A stretch of 20,720 bases of DNA from a virus. The stretch is from positions 1-20,720 of IMG/VR virus record IMGVR_UViG_3300044858_004902. The stretch is one strand, 5' to 3'. Shown one piece after another: positions 17,001-20,720 of this stretch; positions within the stretch are counted from its first letter, which is position 1, and every line of letters starts with the position of its first letter. The position numbers and the translations under genes are program-made. The notes beneath the pieces are model-generated. The model was given only the letters and a program-made list of their open reading frames with translations. It was not told the DNA's origin and searched no databases.

Positions 17001-20000
17001 TGCTCTGGAACAACAAACAAGTCTACTTCAAATCAAGGACCAATTTGGACTTGACAGATATAAAAATGGATTCATTGTTGATCGATTCAAAGATCATGGT
17101 GCTGGTAACGTTTCCAACCCCAACTACAGATGCGCTATCGATCCCGGTAGTTTAGAGTGCCGCCCGTCGTTCTACTCCGACGATGTTAGACTGCTAGAGA
17201 AGGAAGGCCAGTCCAGGACAACGAATAGTTACCAGGTTACAGGTGATATTGCAACACTCCCTTATTCTAGTGTTGTTTTGATGGAGCAAAAAACAGCAAC
17301 AACACCCGAGTATATTACACCATACACCCATGTTAGATCAATGATTGGTGACTTAAAGATATTCCCTGCATCAGATACATGGGTTGATACAGTAACATTG
17401 CCTGTGATAAATCAAGTCGGAAATGGAAACTTTGCCGCTGTTCAAGTTATGGCACAATCAACAGGCATACTTGGTACAGTATGGAATTCGTGGCAAGCTA
17501 CAGGCAGAACAACAATTGCATCGACACTAACCAATAGTGTTAGTAGAGTTGGTGTTGGTGCTCAAGGTGCCGAAACATCAAGAACGAATGTGGTTTCGAC
17601 AAACACATTAAATGGAACTGACTTACTAACTTTTGGTCGTGGCGGGATAGAGACATTTGTTCAAGAACAGATAGACGAAGTTGGAAGAGTAACTTCAGTA
17701 GTTGATGAAAGTTGGTCGCCATTTATCAGACAAAAAGCTATAGTTCTCTTTGCTAAGAGAATGCTTCCTATAAACGGGTTCGATGTGTATGTTGATAACA
17801 CAACTTTGACTCAATATGTTGTACCTGCAAGTACATTGAGATTAACTGATAAAGTCGGCACATTCTTGAACTATAGTACATCGAATATCGATCACTCCAA
17901 CTTAACTTCTAGGCAATATGGATCAAATTCATATGACATATTGGAGAGAGGTGAAGTTATACGAGGTGCCACATCCGGTGCAACAGCAATTGTTGTGTGC
18001 GAAGAAACACAAGTGGAGTTAGGTATCTCGGAATTGGTCCTTAAGGTGTTAAATGTAAAAGGTACATTTGTTGCCAATGAAAAGATTGTGGGCACCACTT
18101 CAGGCGCTTCTGCAACCTTTACATCTGTTACGACAGAAACGAATATCAGAACAAATAGTGCTGGTAGTTTCTACGGAATTTTAATGTTACCTAACAACAG
18201 TCAGGTTAGAATAACTGCTGGTATTGTGACGATCTCTTTAAGAGATAACATCGATCAGAAAAGTGCCAAAACAACCTCATTTGCAATGTACGATGGTCAA
18301 GGCATAATTCAGACAATGCAGACAACTATAATGTCTATCAGAAATGGAGTCATTAGTAGGAGAAATGCCTCGGAGACGTCACAAACTACTGAGAATTGGT
18401 CAACGGTCGTATCCAGTACAGTCATTGCAACTGAAGTGACAAACTGTAACTGTGCATGTAACTGTGCATGTGATTGCGGCTCAGACCCATTATCACAAAC
18501 ATTTATGCACAGTGATCGGGGCGGCATATTCTTAACATCAATCGACTTGTATTTCTATGACGTGGATCAAGATGAGTCGACAGGTGTATCATTCGAGATT
18601 CGTGAGGTTGTGAATGGGTATCCCGGCCCAGGTGTTGTGCCGTTCAGTCACGTTGTGAAATATCCTAGTGAGTTAGTTGCATCGAAAACATCATTGGTAC
18701 CTACAAAATTCACGTTCGATTCACCGGTTTATCTACCTGACAATAAAGAATATTGTTTTGTTGTTGCATCTGGCATCAGCAATACGAGATTGTGGATTGC
18801 TAAAATGGGAGAAGTTTCCTTAGATGGTAGGTCTGTGGTGTCACAACCAAGTTTAGGGTCAATGTTTAGGTCACAGAATAACTCAACTTGGGATGCTGAT
18901 CAACTTAGTGATATGTGCTTTACATTATACAAAGCTAAGTTCAACATCACAACTCCGGGTCATGTTGCATTCAAGAACATTCCTCTGGGATCGACAAAGT
19001 TAGATAACAACCCATTCAAAATCAATGCAAGTTCTACAACTGTCAGAGTGTCGCACAAAAATCACGGCCTATATGATGGTGCAATAATAACCTTCTCTGG
19101 TGTGGTGTCGGCTCTAACTCATCCAACCTCTGTTGAATTGAATAAAGACTTTACCATTAGTGATGTTGAGTTAGATTCCTACACAATCACAATTCCTGTT
19201 GCTGCAACAAATTCTGGCTGGTACGGCGGCGCAGCATGTATGGTCACAACAGGCAGAAGAATGGACACAATGCATGTTAGCGGAAAGGATTTTGTCCTCC
19301 CTGGCACTCACATAAATTACACATACCGTGGCACAACTAGAATTAACAACGTTGTTGAAAAGCTTGCAATCGATTATCCTGTCCAATTGAATAGGAACAT
19401 CGAGTTTGATAATCCTAGATATGTTCTGACACCTGCGAATGAAACAGATACTGTAAATGAAGACTCATTTTCTTTTGATGCTTTCTTATACAGCAACAAT
19501 GAAAACTTATCGCCTGTTGTTGATTTACCAACATACTCATTACACACAATCAGTAACAAGATCAATAACCCAACAAGTGCAATAAACAAAGAAATCGATA
19601 GTAATTTGATTTTTAGTGTGGCTGGTGGTCATTCTGGTGTCATAGTATTCAACAATGCCGGTTATTTTATTATTTCTGGTGGGCTTTATGGGTCATATGT
19701 CACTGAATTAGGAGGTATAAAGGTTGGAAAGTATGTCAAGTTTACAGGGACTGTATCTAATAATAGCCCTCTGTTAGTGACAAAAGTTGAAAAACTATCT
19801 ACACCTTCATATAAGATATACACATCATCAACTGTTGTCACTGAAACAGCACCAACAACGGCAATTACTTTGGTTAGGTATGATCATTATGTTGATGCAA
19901 TCTCTCCTGACACAGCAAGCAATTTGGCATCGTATGTATCGAAGATTGTAGAGTTACAGAAGCAGTCCTCAGGATTTAAATTGATGTTTGATTATAACAA

Positions 20001-20253
20001 ACCTGTGGATGCTCATATTGATGTTTACTATAAGGTGAATCTAAAATCAGCGTATGGTAATATCGAAAGACAAAATTGGACAAAACTGAGTGATGCTACA
20101 TTCGTTGAAGGCTTAACGTCAGTTTTCAGAGAACAGTCTATAGATATGGAAACCGCGTTGTACGATCAAATAATGATTAAGATTGTGTTGAATTCTGATA
20201 ATACTTCAAAGGTTCCTAGAATAAAGAATTTCAGATTGATTTCCTTGGCATAA
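14008..20253 (+). CDS. Giant DUF4815-type virion structural protein
   Basis: A 2081-residue virion protein of the DUF4815 type common in aquatic T4-like phages. The N-terminal signature is APYYDDFD...NYHKILFVPGRALQSRELTQ (8-40), then NGAMIVPG. An insert at 323-383 carries a W/YxxGD/W carbohydrate-binding-like pattern. A long conserved stretch at about 748-1008 includes YLDFRPRIDD, YSYYLARRDILQL, DLDPYTFTS, RYTMKDIGAIDNRLKNVEYYTALNALE. Two GExxxGxTSGA modules lie near 1315 and 1356. A cysteine motif occupies 1479-1491. SDPLSQTFMHSDRGGIFLTSIDLYF, NGYPGPGVVP and PSLGSMFRSQNNSTWDADQ span about 1492-1640. An NHGLYDG module has H1686, and the C-terminus contains FDYNKPVDAHIDVYYKVN. The position after gp8 suggests a peripheral wedge or fibre-attachment part, where T4 has gp9-gp10, but I see no likeness to those. 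TAAGG (13995-13999) is the ribosome site; there is no separate promoter. Confidence 0.8.
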   Translation: MTINFSVAPYYDDFDSTKNYHKILFVPGRALQSRELTQIQSILQHQIKLNGDYMFKNGAMIVPGNVDLLNNVRYVKLESTIDGVSTDTIIDSFLDKKIVGATTDVKAVVIHVEKSTASEPPTLFINYISGGVVNNVFSTEFIRNEELCLEEDANTILKVLNLSTYTGLGSLANIKEGVYYINGFFVQNVAQVISLDKFGITPTYRIGLSFVENIITAFDDPTLNDTAVDSNNFGAPGADRYQVVLTLDKRSLFEDQENTNTTNDQFIDLLHVKDGQIQFKVNKTELSEFERTLARKTYDESGDYVVRPFKYEVHEYRNNNRGDWAPSTVYIEGDIIKKSVTVGITTKDQYFVALVNGVSSPTTFVPTNTYGEFDDSTMRWLATDKPVFNTGFHKSTSAETFDKQLLDSSLGLIKISEGTAFIKGFEVDVSGYRTVTFNKAREIKRVANSVIKCNTGAYILVNTVRGIPPLTHIDSSNKVLSKLTIKNAVGASVGTCRIRNVEYDSGTTTLDSCVYKCFIFDIVMDDGKLFYRDAKKIITASNTTFSANVVGTRVALSGSVTGSAGTINGDGTQFSLDLVVGDTIVISGVSYRVSAVTDSVTLTLDTATPTIATAVPVYLERTELVGAASLLQKLPTGFVRSLRGSDDSELSTEYYTKRVEQFVASGTTKAIPLTVTGETFAPNTTGNYFIALADGSAIPVVATVAGAGTSSITISGLTNAVTYRVMYTVKKISAAAKEKQKIRKIKTVDFTTVNSVSGEFMQLTEADCTRIISISQSGGTQFNYASPAATVSYDVSVLATDVTSNYRLDSGQTNTYYGLGKIYPLNGFKPSAPIRVTYEYFDHTQGDYFSVNSYNVPYNMLPVFNGVSAADYLDFRPRIDDNGTTFDAATGASVTEPLSEFYSLQTDYSYYLARRDILQLDPKGSFRVEEGIPADLPVAPLPNDDNVILAYVDLDPYTFTSNSSNVHITNNPMQRYTMKDIGAIDNRLKNVEYYTALNALEQQTSLLQIKDQFGLDRYKNGFIVDRFKDHGAGNVSNPNYRCAIDPGSLECRPSFYSDDVRLLEKEGQSRTTNSYQVTGDIATLPYSSVVLMEQKTATTPEYITPYTHVRSMIGDLKIFPASDTWVDTVTLPVINQVGNGNFAAVQVMAQSTGILGTVWNSWQATGRTTIASTLTNSVSRVGVGAQGAETSRTNVVSTNTLNGTDLLTFGRGGIETFVQEQIDEVGRVTSVVDESWSPFIRQKAIVLFAKRMLPINGFDVYVDNTTLTQYVVPASTLRLTDKVGTFLNYSTSNIDHSNLTSRQYGSNSYDILERGEVIRGATSGATAIVVCEETQVELGISELVLKVLNVKGTFVANEKIVGTTSGASATFTSVTTETNIRTNSAGSFYGILMLPNNSQVRITAGIVTISLRDNIDQKSAKTTSFAMYDGQGIIQTMQTTIMSIRNGVISRRNASETSQTTENWSTVVSSTVIATEVTNCNCACNCACDCGSDPLSQTFMHSDRGGIFLTSIDLYFYDVDQDESTGVSFEIREVVNGYPGPGVVPFSHVVKYPSELVASKTSLVPTKFTFDSPVYLPDNKEYCFVVASGISNTRLWIAKMGEVSLDGRSVVSQPSLGSMFRSQNNSTWDADQLSDMCFTLYKAKFNITTPGHVAFKNIPLGSTKLDNNPFKINASSTTVRVSHKNHGLYDGAIITFSGVVSALTHPTSVELNKDFTISDVELDSYTITIPVAATNSGWYGGAACMVTTGRRMDTMHVSGKDFVLPGTHINYTYRGTTRINNVVEKLAIDYPVQLNRNIEFDNPRYVLTPANETDTVNEDSFSFDAFLYSNNENLSPVVDLPTYSLHTISNKINNPTSAINKEIDSNLIFSVAGGHSGVIVFNNAGYFIISGGLYGSYVTELGGIKVGKYVKFTGTVSNNSPLLVTKVEKLSTPSYKIYTSSTVVTETAPTTAITLVRYDHYVDAISPDTASNLASYVSKIVELQKQSSGFKLMFDYNKPVDAHIDVYYKVNLKSAYGNIERQNWTKLSDATFVEGLTSVFREQSIDMETALYDQIMIKIVLNSDNTSKVPRIKNFRLISLA
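18448..18471 (+). repeat. 12-base tandem repeat encoding an alternating-cysteine motif
   Basis: AACTGTGCATGT occurs twice in tandem, in frame, giving NCAC-NCAC. With flanking codons the protein reads NCNCACNCACDCG (residues 1479-1491), six cysteines at every second position. This sits just before the conserved SDPLSQTF segment of the DUF4815 protein. The role may be metal binding or cross-linking; this is not known from the sequence. Confidence 0.75.
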
Positions 20254-20256
20254 ATA
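20249..20256 (+). promoter_or_regulatory. T4-like late promoter motif CATAAATA, containing the upstream stop codon
   Basis: The motif contains the TAA stop (20251-20253) of the DUF4815 gene and ends 27 bases before the next ATG. One mismatch to TATAAATA. A weak ribosome site (CGGAAA, 20271-20276) follows. Confidence 0.66.
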
Positions 20257-20283
20257 TACAATTGAATACACGGAAATGCACGC

Positions 20284-20720
20284 ATGACACTTAATCTAAA
20301 TTCTGCACCATATTATGATGATTTTGATCCTGCTGACAATTATCTAAAGATATTGTTTCTGCCAGGTAGAACTATTCAGCCTCGTGAACTAACGCAATTA
20401 CAAACCACCATTCAAGAGCAAATAAAGAAGCACGGCGACTTCAATTTCCAAAATGGTGCAATGATTGTTCCTGGGTATATCAACTTTAGCAATAGAGTTA
20501 CATATGTAAAATTGAATGAGTTGGTTTCTGGGGTGTCAGTCAATAGTGTTATAGATGCACTCTCAGGGAAAATTGTTGTTGGTTCGACCACAGGAGTAAA
20601 AGCATTAGTTCTGTTTAGTGAAAAATCAACATTAACAGATTCAGCTGCATTGTTTGTTCAATATGTGTCAGGCGGATTAGATCCACTGGATACCTCAATA
20701 CTGTATTCAGAATTTAAACC
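20284..20720 (+). CDS. Second DUF4815-type virion protein, N-terminal part (runs off the window)
   Basis: An open frame from ATG 20284 to the window edge (145 full codons, no stop). It opens MTLNLNSAPYYDDFD, then NYLKILFLPGRTIQPRELTQLQ and FQNGAMIVPG, and later VVGSTTGVKALVLFSEKST. About 42 of the first 64 residues are identical to the preceding 2081-residue protein, so it is a tandem paralogue and likely another giant virion protein. An ATG at 20276 is out of frame and reaches a stop after three codons, so 20284 is the start. It has its own late-promoter motif, unlike the first copy, and could be expressed at a different level. Confidence 0.85.
   Translation, partial: MTLNLNSAPYYDDFDPADNYLKILFLPGRTIQPRELTQLQTTIQEQIKKHGDFNFQNGAMIVPGYINFSNRVTYVKLNELVSGVSVNSVIDALSGKIVVGSTTGVKALVLFSEKSTLTDSAALFVQYVSGGLDPLDTSILYSEFK

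Noticed and set aside
14008-20253. Identification of the 2081-residue protein as T4 gp9 or gp10
   Set aside because: The gene position would allow it, but none of the gp9 or gp10 sequence I remember is visible; the DUF4815-type signatures are clear instead.

Overview
The window is a late structural block of a T4-like contractile-tailed phage (myovirus). It reads on the plus strand throughout, is tightly packed, and has no host-type genes, RNA genes or integration genes. The anchor is a run in T4-like order: PAAR spike tip (gp5.4-like), gp25, gp6, a gp7-related giant protein and gp8, followed by a giant DUF4815-type virion protein and the start of its paralogue. Large repeat-rich versions of gp7 and DUF4815 proteins are familiar from aquatic T4-like phages such as cyanophages, so an aquatic myovirus is the best guess. 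Nothing in the window identifies the host.

Layout. 1-1905: a translationally coupled chain of LamG-type lectin-like proteins (the last codons of one gene, then two complete genes), probably surface decorations or receptor binders. 1939-3987: a mosaic tail-fibre-like protein. 3992-4279: the PAAR spike tip. 4320-6500: gp25 and gp6, the wedge proteins that form the inner baseplate and hold the sheath initiator. 6500-12484: a 1994-residue gp7-related protein whose conserved wedge core appears to be split by a long array of Gly-Tyr beta repeats. 12517-13992: an enlarged gp8 that carries one copy of the same repeat. 14008-20253: a 2081-residue DUF4815-type protein. 20284 to the end: the N-terminus of a second DUF4815 gene.

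Regulation. Every intergenic gap longer than about 25 bases (before the fibre, gp25, gp8 and second DUF4815 genes) holds the motif NATAAATA, one base off the T4 late-promoter consensus TATAAATA, ending 24-27 bases before the start codon. The shorter junctions lack it and are stop/start overlaps or gaps of 3-15 bases. This suggests five late transcription entry points or read-through segments: LamG chain (promoter outside the window), fibre-PAAR, gp25-gp6-gp7, gp8-DUF4815, and the second DUF4815 gene.

The genes should work together as the baseplate wedge (gp25, gp6, gp7-like, gp8), the spike tip that pierces the outer membrane (PAAR), and the peripheral adhesive parts (LamG proteins, fibre, DUF4815 proteins). 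I see no unknown defence or mobile system. The most unusual things are the repeat invasion of wedge proteins, the GRFG-coding tail that doubles as a ribosome-binding site between LamG genes, and an alternating-cysteine motif in the DUF4815 protein. There is no gene-free stretch over 300 bases.
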